A stretch of DNA of 29,531 nt. Source: a virus. The notes below the pieces were generated by a model. It saw only the letters and a list, made by a program, of their open reading frames with translations. It had not been told where the DNA came from and made no database searches. Numbering within the stretch: position 1 is the first letter of the stretch; each line of letters starts with the position of its first letter. The DNA is taken from positions 1-29,531 of IMG/VR virus record IMGVR_UViG_3300025626_000095. One strand, given 5' to 3'. The translations under genes and the position numbers were made by a program. Positions 1 to 9,698 of the stretch are shown here, piece by piece.

Positions 1-2821
1 AGAAGTTGTTTAATGAACCAGTTGTTAAACCATATTCGTTACTAATAGCAACATTTAATATAGATGATGATTCAAATCTATTTTGAGGATATTCAAAATC
101 AAACCTAACTAACATATCTTCCGATGAAGCAGTGTAGTTATTGCCAGCAATTGAATCTGGTTGTTTTGTATGATTAGTAATTATATTATCATCTAGTGCA
201 TCTGTCCAAAGTCTAAATTCATCCAATGATAACATAGATGCACTTCCTATTACTAGGTTAGAACCACCACTACCACCCCATTGTAATGTTTGATTTACAT
301 TAGAAGATATTTTTTCGTTTATTATTAACCTATCATCTAATGATTCTTTTAAATAAAGATTTAGATTTGATGTACTACCAGTAAGTTCACGAGTAATAGC
401 TATTGTTTTATATTTACCATTGAATATTTTCTTTTCAGGTGTCTCTAATGAATATACAGCAGCACTAGATGAAACCGAAAATTTTATTTTACCAAATGAA
501 CCAGTAGTTTGAATTGCTTCTAGTTCAAAATAAGTATCTAAACCATCTGTTTGTTTTACTAGGTTATGATTCTGAGACTCATTGAATTTAAGATTCATCT
601 CAATCGTTGACAATGAACCCGATAATTGGGTTTCCTTCCAAGGGAGTGTAATATCTTGTGAACCTTCAAATTTTAAAGCAGATGTTCTATCTTCAAAAGT
701 AAATGGCTGTGTACCACCATCAGTTGGGTCAGTTGGTCCTCCAAACTCCATAATTGTAAGGAGTGATTGTGGAACACCATAACAAGCCATTACTGCTTTT
801 AAAGAACGAGCCGTTCCTTTATGTTTTAATAAGTAAGGTAAGTTATTTAGAATTCTTCTCCAAATTTCCTCATTTGCATCTTTTAGACTTCTACTATATT
901 TTTGTGTACCATCTTTATATTGACCCAATGCATATTCCCATAGGTTTTGAGAATCGTAAGCTTTCTTACCTTCCCAACCTAATGATTCTAATAAACTATA
1001 AACCAAATCATTTGAAAATCCTAAATCAGATTTATGTTCTGGTTTTCTTATATTATTTAATCCGTTTATGTACACCCAAATAACATCAAAGTGATGCCCT
1101 AACATATCCATAAACAACATAAAGTCTTGATTCTGATAATCTTCTCTAATAAATTCTGGAAGATTGTTGTTTAGATAATCTACATTGTTTCTATCGAATA
1201 ATGAAGCATCAGTCACTGCAGAATTATACCAAGCTAGTGATAATGAATCTGTTGATGCTCTAATACTTGCTCCGTTTTTAGGATATCCTATATCGGAAGT
1301 TGATGTGTATAGGTAATTTTCAAATCCATCAAACGAACCAATTAAGTTATTTATATTATTTAATTGTTTAGTAGATTCAACTGCTGTTTGTGCACTTGTA
1401 AGTATACCATCTAATTGTAAATTATCAGAAGCCTCTGTTATGATAACGTAATTGTCTTGGCCTGTTCCTTCTGCTGCAACAAATCCTAATTCTACCTTAG
1501 TATCTGTTAGTTCAATAAATTTAGATTGGTATGATTCTAATAATTCTATTTTATACCAAAAGTTTTTAATTCGTTCTTCAGCAGAACCGAAGTGTACAAA
1601 GTTATCAAAATCAAAATTAGAACCAGTTGCATATTGTATGTTCAACTTTTCAGTATCAATACCAGTATTAGTAATATACTTTTGAATTAACGATGTATTT
1701 GTTGCCGAGCCACTAGCTAATAAGTCATCATATATCTGATATCCAATTCCATTATCAACTTCTAATGAAAAGTTAGGGCCTTTTAATGGTGGACAATATC
1801 CATCACCATCACCAACTAAATTTATAGTATCAATTATGGGTTTAGATTGAATTTTTGTAATCCAAACTTTTTGGTTTGTTGTAATATTAGCCGATAATGG
1901 TTCGTATAATTTTAAAATTAAACTATTTTCGCTACCCAACCAAGTTGTAATTACTTGATTATTACCATCCCCTAAATGTAATAGGTTTGTTAAGTAATTT
2001 GATTCATCAAATTCACAATTCGAAAATTGTGATATAAACCCTTCAGACAATCTATTAATTGCCAATTGTCTTGGTATATTAATATCACCTTTATCAAATA
2101 TAATTGGAATCGTTTCTACTTCACCCTCAACTACTTCCCTACCACTTTCATTTACAGGAATTAATCTTATTGGTATTTTTACCTTATCACCCTCATCAAA
2201 CAATTCAACATTATATCGTTGAATTAAATCTTTTACATTTAATTTTACTACCGATTTACCACGAGGTCTTTTTACCCGATTTGGAGAAGACCTATCGAAT
2301 GCATCTCTAGGTGATTCTCTACTATCATTGGGAGATACTTTGATAAAATCAGTTGAATTTCCAATAAATAATTTTACATATGTAGCATGTAATGAACTAA
2401 AGCTTATTTGGAAATCTACATCATATCCTACAAAGTCAGCACCCTTAACTAATTTAGGGTATCTGATACTTCTAATGTCAGGTACTTTTACTGAATACTC
2501 ATCAACAACATTAATTGTTAAATCTATTACCCTATCGAAAATATTAGAAGTTTCATCATCGGAAACATTATTATCTAATTTACTTACAATGTCTAATCTA
2601 TCTTCAAGTCTACTAATAAACCTCTCTTCGGGTCTATCATAATCTCTAGTCGGTTTGTTAACTTTTAATCCTAATTCGTTTTTTGGTTGAGTTGGGTAGT
2701 TTTTTTTATTAACAGGCTTAGTAATTGGCTTATTTGATTTTGCGCTTGGCGAAGGAGGTCTCTGATTTTGTTTTTGACCCAATTGTTTAAATGCCTTTGA
2801 TATGTTTCTTCTTTTAGCCAT
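1..2821 (-). CDS. Large tail/baseplate-associated protein with LamG-like domain (3' end outside window)
   Basis: An open frame runs without a stop from the ATG at 2821 to the window edge (about 940 residues, C-terminus missing). The N-terminus is basic and proline-rich (MAKRRNISKAFKQLGQ). Residues about 550-685 resemble the tail-protein region found near baseplate genes in contractile phages (NLPYLLKHKGTARSLKAVM followed by a GVPQ motif). Residues about 700-930 look like a concanavalin/LamG beta-sandwich, with the typical stretch SLDEFRLWTDAL. It follows two other virion genes and its ATG overlaps the preceding stop (TAATG), so translation is probably coupled. I infer a role in the distal tail or baseplate periphery, possibly binding surface glycans. 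The tail location is fairly secure from context; the ligand is unknown. Confidence 0.75.
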   Translation of the reverse strand, partial: MAKRRNISKAFKQLGQKQNQRPPSPSAKSNKPITKPVNKKNYPTQPKNELGLKVNKPTRDYDRPEERFISRLEDRLDIVSKLDNNVSDDETSNIFDRVIDLTINVVDEYSVKVPDIRSIRYPKLVKGADFVGYDVDFQISFSSLHATYVKLFIGNSTDFIKVSPNDSRESPRDAFDRSSPNRVKRPRGKSVVKLNVKDLIQRYNVELFDEGDKVKIPIRLIPVNESGREVVEGEVETIPIIFDKGDINIPRQLAINRLSEGFISQFSNCEFDESNYLTNLLHLGDGNNQVITTWLGSENSLILKLYEPLSANITTNQKVWITKIQSKPIIDTINLVGDGDGYCPPLKGPNFSLEVDNGIGYQIYDDLLASGSATNTSLIQKYITNTGIDTEKLNIQYATGSNFDFDNFVHFGSAEERIKNFWYKIELLESYQSKFIELTDTKVELGFVAAEGTGQDNYVIITEASDNLQLDGILTSAQTAVESTKQLNNINNLIGSFDGFENYLYTSTSDIGYPKNGASIRASTDSLSLAWYNSAVTDASLFDRNNVDYLNNNLPEFIREDYQNQDFMLFMDMLGHHFDVIWVYINGLNNIRKPEHKSDLGFSNDLVYSLLESLGWEGKKAYDSQNLWEYALGQYKDGTQKYSRSLKDANEEIWRRILNNLPYLLKHKGTARSLKAVMACYGVPQSLLTIMEFGGPTDPTDGGTQPFTFEDRTSALKFEGSQDITLPWKETQLSGSLSTIEMNLKFNESQNHNLVKQTDGLDTYFELEAIQTTGSFGKIKFSVSSSAAVYSLETPEKKIFNGKYKTIAITRELTGSTSNLNLYLKESLDDRLIINEKISSNVNQTLQWGGSGGSNLVIGSASMLSLDEFRLWTDALDDNIITNHTKQPDSIAGNNYTASSEDMLVRFDFEYPQNRFESSSILNVAISNEYGLTTGSLNNF

Positions 2822-2918
2822 TACTTTCTATCAGGGTTAACGTTCTTATTATAAGATGAATTTGGGTCATTAATATCAGATTGCATTATTTGAGTAGTAG
2901 ATGAACCACCAAAATTAG
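2821..2918 (-). repeat. Direct repeat copy 1 encoding C-terminal tag
   Basis: This 98-base stretch at the 3' end of the 465-aa gene matches 4218-4315 at the same place in the adjacent gene; I count about 10 mismatches by eye, most of them in the parts encoding variable residues. It encodes the tag NFGGSST...SDINDPNSSYN...PDR plus the stop codon. Confidence 0.85.
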
Positions 2919-4218
2919 CAATCGGTTCGCTAACCGGTGTACCAACCGTACTATATGCATTAAATAAATCTTCAGGTCTCTCTTCTGGAATTACTACTTT
3001 CTCTTCTGTGAGTACTTTTTTCTTTTTCTTTTCTGCTGGTATTACAGTAACCTCTTCTTCCTCAACTACTACTTCTGCTTCTTCTTTTTTATTTTGTTCT
3101 CTAATTGAGTTTTCATAATCTTCAAATGAGAATGGAAATAATTTTATTTTATATTGCCCTATCTTACCAAATACTTTAGATGGTATTGTTAAACCAATTA
3201 TACTAGCATCATCTAACTCATCAAACTCCAAAATATCATCACCAACGATAAGTGTTATCGCTTGTACATCCTTGTTCTTTTTTATAAGTAATGGAACTCC
3301 AGTCTTTTCATTTATATTATATTTACGTGGGTCATCATTCACTAAAGAAATTCTAGGATTTAATGCAGGTGGATTATTTTTAACTTCCTGTGTAGTAATA
3401 GACACCTCGACATTATCTTTTAGAATTAGATTTACTTCTAAACTTTCATCATTTTCTGCTTTAAATTCTTCAGGAGAACCACCAGCAGGTGTTACTACAA
3501 TTTCTGTTATTATAGCCTTGTCTACATCAGATGCAGTTATTTTGTATTTAGTTCCCTCTAAGTCTTTATATTCAGATACACCAGCACTTGGGAAAAACTC
3601 TGCATTCTTTTTTGAATTTTTAAGAACACTTATGGGTTTACCTTTACCACTAATGCTAAGACCTATTGAATAAATCTTTTTTGCAGGGTCAACATCCTTT
3701 GGGGTTTTGTTTAATGTAAAAATTAAATCTTTTGTTGACGATACAATAAATTGAGGTGTACCAAATTCCTTATCTCCAACAAACTTTTGTATTTGAATTT
3801 GTTTTTGTGCTAATCCCAATGGAGTATTTCCAATTCCTCCGATGATTGGAGTATCATCATCGAACATGCTTATTTTATAACACTCATCCCCATTTGTAAA
3901 ACCCTTTCGCTTTACTTCAATTTTTTTTGTTTTGTTTATTAAACTTTCTTTTGTAATTCTTACAACACTTGGGGTTGGTTGTTGAACACCATCTACAAGT
4001 GTTAAAAATTTCTTTTCATTACATTTAATACTAAATACATAAGTGGTAACATTTACAGCAGCATCTTTAGGGCCGTCTCCACTACCACCGGTATTGCCTC
4101 CACCAGAATAACCATCATCAATTTTATCTAGTCCACCACCAGAACCACCGTTGCCATATTCATCGTATTGCATTAGTTGGTTATCCTGAGCTCTATTTCG
4201 TTTATCGTTAATAGCCAT
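2821..4218 (-). CDS. Virion protein of unknown function with conserved C-terminal tag
   Basis: 465 residues with no recognised family. Residues about 20-50 form a Gly/Asp/Ser-rich linker. The middle (about 55-370) has alternating hydrophobic residues as in beta-sandwich domains. Residues about 375-420 are a highly charged, probably disordered stretch with E-rich and KKKKK runs. The last 30 residues (from NFGGSST to the final PDRK) are nearly the same as the end of the next gene upstream. Both its start and its stop share a base with the neighbouring genes (TAATG at each junction), which ties it to the baseplate/tail operon. A structural role is inferred from position only. Several Gly-rich and charged linkers suggest an extended, multi-domain protein. 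Confidence 0.7.
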   Translation of the reverse strand: MAINDKRNRAQDNQLMQYDEYGNGGSGGGLDKIDDGYSGGGNTGGSGDGPKDAAVNVTTYVFSIKCNEKKFLTLVDGVQQPTPSVVRITKESLINKTKKIEVKRKGFTNGDECYKISMFDDDTPIIGGIGNTPLGLAQKQIQIQKFVGDKEFGTPQFIVSSTKDLIFTLNKTPKDVDPAKKIYSIGLSISGKGKPISVLKNSKKNAEFFPSAGVSEYKDLEGTKYKITASDVDKAIITEIVVTPAGGSPEEFKAENDESLEVNLILKDNVEVSITTQEVKNNPPALNPRISLVNDDPRKYNINEKTGVPLLIKKNKDVQAITLIVGDDILEFDELDDASIIGLTIPSKVFGKIGQYKIKLFPFSFEDYENSIREQNKKEEAEVVVEEEEVTVIPAEKKKKKVLTEEKVVIPEERPEDLFNAYSTVGTPVSEPIANFGGSSTTQIMQSDINDPNSSYNKNVNPDRK

Positions 4219-4315
4219 TAGTTTCTATCAGGTTTATTGTTCCTATTATAAGATGAATTTGGGTCATTAATATCAGATGACATTAATTGATTAGTGGATG
4301 AACCACCAAAATTAG
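4218..4315 (-). repeat. Direct repeat copy 2 encoding C-terminal tag
   Basis: Second copy of the 98-base repeat seen at 2821-2918, at the 3' end of the 425-aa gene and in the same reading frame. The longest uninterrupted identical block is in the centre and encodes DINDPNSSYN. Confidence 0.85.
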
Positions 4316-5495
4316 ATAAAGCTGTATTAATACCCTCTAATCTATTAGCATTCTCTATTGCTAGTTTAAACTCATCTTTCTTTTTACTCTTTTTTGGATT
4401 TGGTTTTTTAAAATCAGGAATAGGAAGTTCTTTTGGTACTTCTTTTTTTATTAACTTATCCAATTTTATTTCCTCATCTAAAGTATCATCATCAATATCA
4501 TCAGTATCTTTTTCTTTCAATACTTCCATTTCGGGAATTTTAGCTTGTATAATAATATCACTTTCCCTTGATTTAATGACTGTATCTATTTTATCTATAC
4601 TTGCATCAAAGACATTATCAACTTCAGTAGATGCTTGTATTGCCCTTGTTGGTAAAAACTTATCAACACACTCAATAAGTATTCTTTGTGATACTTTATA
4701 AACATCTTCCTTAGAAAATCTTAAAGATGGTTTAGTTGGTTTTTTCTTACCATAGTTTAAATCACCAATAGATGATACTCTATTTGAAAATTCATTATAA
4801 ACTGCTTTTCTAAATGTATCATATATTTTGGTAACTGTGGTTTCAAGACCATTTATACCAAATTCTGATGTAAAATTATTATACCATTTTTCACCATATG
4901 TTTTTCTTATAAATCCACCAACTTCCATTGGATTAATCATATCTACGAAATTACCAACATATGGAAGTATATCATCTCTAAAATTTGAACCATCTACCAT
5001 TACATTATATCTAGCTAACAAATCAGTTTGCTTAGATACGTCATTCATAAGAGGTAATAATCGTATTTCAGTTCTTGATGGTGAGATTTCTTTAATCCAT
5101 AACTTCTCGTTCATGTTATCGAATCCAACTCTTTTATTAAGAAGAGTAATTTCAGTTTTGAATATACCATTATTATATCCAGCTTCTTTAACTAATCGTT
5201 CTGCATCAATAAAATATTCATTTGGAAATTGAAAAGCTTGAAGCTTAGTACCATCTGCAATTAAAAAGTAATCTTTAATATTTTCTGAACTAAGTGGTAT
5301 GTATCTAACCAACTTACCATCTGTACCCTGTGGTAATTGATTTTCGTTGGCATCATAAACAATAAATTCAATCATATCGGAATCGGAGAATCCAAAAAAT
5401 GATTGCAGGGTTCCTTCTTCGAATATTTCTCTATCTTTAGTAGAGATTCGATAACCCTTATTATCTATTATTTCTTTAAATGTCTTAATTGCCAT
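4218..5495 (-). CDS. Virion protein of unknown function, same C-terminal tag as its neighbour
   Basis: 425 residues with no recognised family. The N-terminal part (1-270) looks globular, opening with MAIKTFKEIIDNKGYRI. Residues about 320-390 are charged and low in complexity, with acidic runs (DTDDIDDDTLDEE) and basic runs (KKSKKKDE). The C-terminal 30 residues repeat the tag of the downstream gene, including the identical block SDINDPNSSYN. It lies in the tail operon between a coiled-coil protein and the 465-aa protein; its stop overlaps the next start (TAATG). The shared tag suggests that both proteins dock on the same partner or arose by partial duplication; the rest of the two sequences shows no obvious similarity. 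The structural role is inferred from context. Confidence 0.7.
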   Translation of the reverse strand: MAIKTFKEIIDNKGYRISTKDREIFEEGTLQSFFGFSDSDMIEFIVYDANENQLPQGTDGKLVRYIPLSSENIKDYFLIADGTKLQAFQFPNEYFIDAERLVKEAGYNNGIFKTEITLLNKRVGFDNMNEKLWIKEISPSRTEIRLLPLMNDVSKQTDLLARYNVMVDGSNFRDDILPYVGNFVDMINPMEVGGFIRKTYGEKWYNNFTSEFGINGLETTVTKIYDTFRKAVYNEFSNRVSSIGDLNYGKKKPTKPSLRFSKEDVYKVSQRILIECVDKFLPTRAIQASTEVDNVFDASIDKIDTVIKSRESDIIIQAKIPEMEVLKEKDTDDIDDDTLDEEIKLDKLIKKEVPKELPIPDFKKPNPKKSKKKDEFKLAIENANRLEGINTALSNFGGSSTNQLMSSDINDPNSSYNRNNKPDRN

Positions 5496-5496
5496 T

Positions 5497-6570
5497 TTAA
5501 CCTTTTTTGTTTTTTCTTAAATTAGTACTAAGACTTACAGTATCAGTTGAACCATCTGCGAATGTAACATTAACTTTTAATGATAATCCAGTATAATTCT
5601 GTCCTTTACCTTTCCATCCAATGCTTCTTCGTCTTGGTGATATCCCGCCTCGCTTTCCTGCAGGTGTTCCACTTCCTCCAATAACCGATTGGTCATATTC
5701 ACACTCATATGTTTCAGAAGTTTCAGGTTCAATTGAACTTGCTCCTGATTTAACTTTGAACCATTTTGGGTCACCATCAAATACAAATGCTATATTAGTT
5801 ATTTTATTATCAGTAGTAACATTACTTACTTCTATTGTATTTGTCATCGTTCTACCACCACCAGCATTGTGACTTGTTTTAGCCCACAAATTAGCTGATA
5901 ATTGGCTGTCATCACCATCTCCATTATTTACTTTAACAGTAAATCCATTATCACCTCCACTAATAGCACCTTCTGCAGTTTGAGCAGATAACCCAAATAG
6001 TTGTTCTCTTAGTGATTCATTTTCTTGTAGTAATGCTTCAACTCTAGCAGTTAAAGATACTCTTGCTATTGCTTCATTAATAGAATTTTGAATTGCATTT
6101 GACAAATCAATAGTTGTCTCACCAATTTGTTCATTTGCAATTGTACTTTGTTCTGATGCTATATTAGCCTTTAGTATTTCACCCTCCAAGTTAATTAGGC
6201 TTTGTTCAAGTTCACTTTCTAATTCCTTTATTCTTGAATCACGTTCACCTAGCAATAGTTTTAAGTCTTCTATTTCCTGAGACAGTTTATCAATTTGTTC
6301 TAATGCACTATCATATAATGATTTAGGCACCATTGCTTCTCGTTCTTGAGCTGAGTTTGGTAATAATTCAGATATGGAAGTGTTAATTGATTTTTTTAAC
6401 TCACTAGTATTGTACTTAGGTCTTATTAATTTGCCACTTATAATACCATCTGTTAAATCGGATTCTCTAAACAAGCGAATACCAGAATCATTTGTTTGTG
6501 GTAAAGCATCTGAACCACTTACAAATATCTTAGCAACTTGTGCCTCATTTTTTAAACCGCTATTCTTCAT
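5497..6570 (-). CDS. Coiled-coil virion protein with beta-rich C-terminal domain
   Basis: 357 residues. Residues about 85-200 have heptad-like patterning rich in Glu, Leu, Ile and Gln (for example LSQEIEDLKLLLGERDSRI), typical of a long trimeric or dimeric coiled coil. The C-terminal third (about 205-357) is Gly, Ser and Thr rich and beta-patterned, and includes the basic stretch KRGGISPRRRSIGWKGKG. This build fits a fibre, whisker or connector subunit of the baseplate region. It lies one base from the 425-aa gene and six bases from the DNRLRE-like gene, in one operon with gp6 and gp25 homologues. No family is recognised and the fibre role is inferred from architecture and position. Confidence 0.7.
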   Translation of the reverse strand: MKNSGLKNEAQVAKIFVSGSDALPQTNDSGIRLFRESDLTDGIISGKLIRPKYNTSELKKSINTSISELLPNSAQEREAMVPKSLYDSALEQIDKLSQEIEDLKLLLGERDSRIKELESELEQSLINLEGEILKANIASEQSTIANEQIGETTIDLSNAIQNSINEAIARVSLTARVEALLQENESLREQLFGLSAQTAEGAISGGDNGFTVKVNNGDGDDSQLSANLWAKTSHNAGGGRTMTNTIEVSNVTTDNKITNIAFVFDGDPKWFKVKSGASSIEPETSETYECEYDQSVIGGSGTPAGKRGGISPRRRSIGWKGKGQNYTGLSLKVNVTFADGSTDTVSLSTNLRKNKKG

Positions 6571-6576
6571 TCGTTA

Positions 6577-7659
6577 TTATGAAATTAAACTAAATGTGTA
6601 ATCGTTATCAAAGAAATAATCAACTCCACCAATTGTAATTTTAAATTCTATGTTATATACTCTATCAACTTCCCAGTTAGATAAGTTCAGTTTAAAGAAG
6701 TTACCCTCAGCATCACAACTTAATTTTGTGTAATTACTAAATGGAGCCATTACTTCACCTGAATGATAATCACATACTTGATAATATGATGTTGTTGGTA
6801 AGAATTTACTTATACCATATTGTGCCGTAGATGTGAATGATTTCAATGGATATAAATCTCTACCAACTACTCTCAATTTAGGTGTTGTATTTACTTTATA
6901 TTGTTTTTTGAAATTTCTTATTCCAACTTTTATTTCTTCTGATATAAGTTCGGTTAATGAACCTGTTGCGAATGATACATCATTCCAGCCTATTCTGACC
7001 TTTGGTTGATGTATTGTATTTGTTTCTTTACTAAAGAACTTTAAGATTCCATAATCATTGGTATCTTCTTCAGATGAATTTTCATGTTTTATTATTAATC
7101 CCTCATTATCAATAGAACCACTTAACCAACTTTGGAAAATAGTAGTTACATCGGCATTTATATCTTCTGTTTTATATGCAAATGTTTGTGAACTATTTAA
7201 GTTAGAATACCAAACACCACCTTTTCCCGCAAAAGAGCCAGTTGAGTTTGCAGCAAAGACTGGAAGACCTCCTACTATATTGTTAACCCATCTAAGAGAT
7301 GAATCACCTTCTCTATAATTCCAAGTTACTCCAGCGGTTTCTATATTATCAAATCTAGTACCTTTACCCATTTCCCAACTTTGAGATACTGGATAAATGT
7401 TAATATTGAATTCCAAAGGAACTTCCTCGGATTCAGTTTCTTTTAATATAAGTTTAGCCTCTTCGAACCCAACACTACCAGCTGATAGTGATGATGAGAA
7501 TCCATTAGTATCGAATTTAAGAAGTGCTCTTGATACATCTTTAACACCACCATAGTAAACCTTACTTACCTCTAATACCTCATCTAAACCAGCGTTTTGG
7601 TCAGGTTGTTGTAGGTAAACCGATGCATCTTTTGATGCTGTTAGAAAATAGTATGCCAT
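6577..7659 (-). CDS. DNRLRE-like beta-sandwich virion protein
   Basis: 360 residues. The N-terminal two thirds resemble the DNRLRE/CBM96-type beta-sandwich fold found in secreted carbohydrate-associated proteins: an opening TASKDASVYLQQPDQNAG, then SRALLKFD, and later a tryptophan-rich stretch with TWNYREGDSSLRW and a DVTTIFQSWLSG helix. The C-terminal part (about 235-360) is a separate beta-rich region. Its start overlaps the stop of the gp6-like gene (shared base 7659), so it is co-translated with baseplate components. A plausible role is a baseplate-attached adhesin or fibre-anchoring protein. The fold assignment is by motif recognition only, moderately sure; the virion role is inferred. 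Confidence 0.65.
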   Translation of the reverse strand: MAYYFLTASKDASVYLQQPDQNAGLDEVLEVSKVYYGGVKDVSRALLKFDTNGFSSSLSAGSVGFEEAKLILKETESEEVPLEFNINIYPVSQSWEMGKGTRFDNIETAGVTWNYREGDSSLRWVNNIVGGLPVFAANSTGSFAGKGGVWYSNLNSSQTFAYKTEDINADVTTIFQSWLSGSIDNEGLIIKHENSSEEDTNDYGILKFFSKETNTIHQPKVRIGWNDVSFATGSLTELISEEIKVGIRNFKKQYKVNTTPKLRVVGRDLYPLKSFTSTAQYGISKFLPTTSYYQVCDYHSGEVMAPFSNYTKLSCDAEGNFFKLNLSNWEVDRVYNIEFKITIGGVDYFFDNDYTFSLIS

Positions 7660-9692
7660 TATTTTGCTCTTCCTTTTATATCCGAATCTGGAAATTTAAT
7701 TTCGAAAACCGATGGGTCTAAAGATGGATATAAAACCTTATCTTTGATTGCCGCTTCTATGTTATAATTGTTTGGTGCATATTGACCACCACACTTATTT
7801 ACGATTTTTAATTTTGGAACTGAACTAACCCCATCAATGTTTGCTACAATCAATTCCAATTCAGAAATGTTAATCGTATTATTAAATGTGAAACTATCTA
7901 TGTTGAAATATTCTTTTAATTCAGATATACAATCAGATAGAACTTCACTTTTATTATAATTCTTTAATGTTACTATTTCAAACTCAATACCTATATTAAT
8001 TATAAATCCATCACTAATGTTTATACCATCAGTTAGAATTTTATATTCGTATAAATATGTTTTTAAATTTTCTTTTACTGCTCTATTAAGAACTGATAAT
8101 TTTTTGTCTACATCATATCCCAATAAATAAAGATTGATTGCAAATGGATTATTTTTTTCATTATTATTTGAAGTCTTACCAACTAAGAATTTTTTAATCT
8201 CATCTTGGATAGATTTTCTGTTAGGTTCTTCCTCCTCTGGCTTCTGTACAAACCCCTCAACCAAATCAGTAAACTCTTTAAGAGCATCTGGTGAAGCTAA
8301 AATAGAAGATGGTGAGTTATTATCCAATGTACCATCTGCCGTAGCATATGCTTTTGCAATAGCACCAAACTTAGTTGGCATCGATAGAGCTCTTATTTGA
8401 TAATCTTTAGCAGTAACAGCTCTATTTTGTGAACCATAGTTTGCTAATGCATTTTGTCTAATTTCCTCAATCGTATCACCACCCTTACCACCAGTTGCAG
8501 GAACTTCGTTATCAATTGCAATTGATTGTTTAGCTGCATTATATACTCCTAATTGGGTCGATGTAAATAATTGTATGTCTTCTTCGTATTCAACTCCATT
8601 AATCTGTGTAATTGAACCTTTGGAAACATTTGACTCCACACCACCGCCAACTAAATACTTTATAGTCATGGTTGTATTGGATGGAGATGTTCCATATGTT
8701 TTTGTTTTAAGAAAGTTAGTTGGGTCAAACGATTCTTCTAATTTAGAAATAGAATTAGGTAATCCCAATCCTACATTTTTAAAAGAAGGAATAATTGTCT
8801 CCTCACTAACCGTGGGGTCTCCACTTCCAAACTGAATTGTCGTTGTACTGTCCGGGTTTACTTGTTTTACAAATCTACGAGATGTTTTAAGTGTGTTTAA
8901 AATATAAGGAGCAGTTTCTTTAAATTGAAATAAATCTGGGTCGTTGTTTTCGGTATTCGGATAATCATTAAATACCAATTCTTGTGCTAAATAAGGAACT
9001 TCATAATATTTGTTTCCATCTCCATCTCGTACATCATAGATATCTATAATATCGGTATCTGATAAATCAATACTTTGGAATTCTTTATATGACCCAAATG
9101 TCACTTCTTCTGTTTTTATTGTTGCAGATATTGCTTGAACTTGTTTTTTAACTAAATAGAATGTAGGTTCACCACTCACCTCATCTCTTTGATATATTGT
9201 AATTTCTCTATCTCTATCATCAGAAAAATCTACAACATCTTGAGTAATAAATTCTATTCCATTAGTAGACTCACTTCGCATACCTTCTTTAATTCTTAAA
9301 AAGTAAGTTGTATCAAACGTATTATCTGAACCAGCTCCTATTGACGGTAGTAGTTGGTAAACGGAAAGGGTTGTTACTGCTGGTGCAGATACTCTTGGTT
9401 TGTATCCTAAGTATTGTGAAAGAGCTATTACATTCTCAATATCATCAGCATGAGTCATTAATGATTCTTTTAAAGTATCATCTACATAATACGATAATGA
9501 ATCTCCTACATACGATGCCATTTCTATGAACATCATACCAGGCGATGACTCATTGAAATCAGAATATGTTTGAGGGAAGTAAGTTTTAGCAAACTCTATT
9601 AGATTACCCCGAAAGGCACTAAAATCTTTGTTAAGATATTTTATGTCTTTACCTTTGTTCTTAAAGTTCTTTGATGTTTTTGTTATTGCCAT
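7659..9692 (-). CDS. gp6: Baseplate wedge protein, gp6-like (baseplate J family)
   Basis: 677 residues, close to the length of T4 gp6. The N-terminus carries the usual signature of marine T4-like gp6 proteins: KDIKYLNKDFSAFRGNLIEF, then SDFNESSPGMMFIEMASYVG and DSLSYYVDDTLKESL. The middle has the baseplate-J-like stretch NALANYGSQNRAVTAKDYQ. Gp6 forms the dimeric core of each wedge in the baseplate inner ring and binds gp25 and gp53 in T4. Here it directly follows a gp25-like gene (six-base gap), the standard order, which supports both calls. It belongs to the operon led by the late box at 10713-10725. Confidence 0.93.
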   Translation of the reverse strand: MAITKTSKNFKNKGKDIKYLNKDFSAFRGNLIEFAKTYFPQTYSDFNESSPGMMFIEMASYVGDSLSYYVDDTLKESLMTHADDIENVIALSQYLGYKPRVSAPAVTTLSVYQLLPSIGAGSDNTFDTTYFLRIKEGMRSESTNGIEFITQDVVDFSDDRDREITIYQRDEVSGEPTFYLVKKQVQAISATIKTEEVTFGSYKEFQSIDLSDTDIIDIYDVRDGDGNKYYEVPYLAQELVFNDYPNTENNDPDLFQFKETAPYILNTLKTSRRFVKQVNPDSTTTIQFGSGDPTVSEETIIPSFKNVGLGLPNSISKLEESFDPTNFLKTKTYGTSPSNTTMTIKYLVGGGVESNVSKGSITQINGVEYEEDIQLFTSTQLGVYNAAKQSIAIDNEVPATGGKGGDTIEEIRQNALANYGSQNRAVTAKDYQIRALSMPTKFGAIAKAYATADGTLDNNSPSSILASPDALKEFTDLVEGFVQKPEEEEPNRKSIQDEIKKFLVGKTSNNNEKNNPFAINLYLLGYDVDKKLSVLNRAVKENLKTYLYEYKILTDGINISDGFIINIGIEFEIVTLKNYNKSEVLSDCISELKEYFNIDSFTFNNTINISELELIVANIDGVSSVPKLKIVNKCGGQYAPNNYNIEAAIKDKVLYPSLDPSVFEIKFPDSDIKGRAK

Positions 9693-9698
9693 ATCGTA

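Noticed and set aside
2104-2642. Plus-strand open frames over the large tail gene
   Set aside because: They lie opposite a continuous minus-strand coding frame, with no promoter and with compositions typical of antisense frames.
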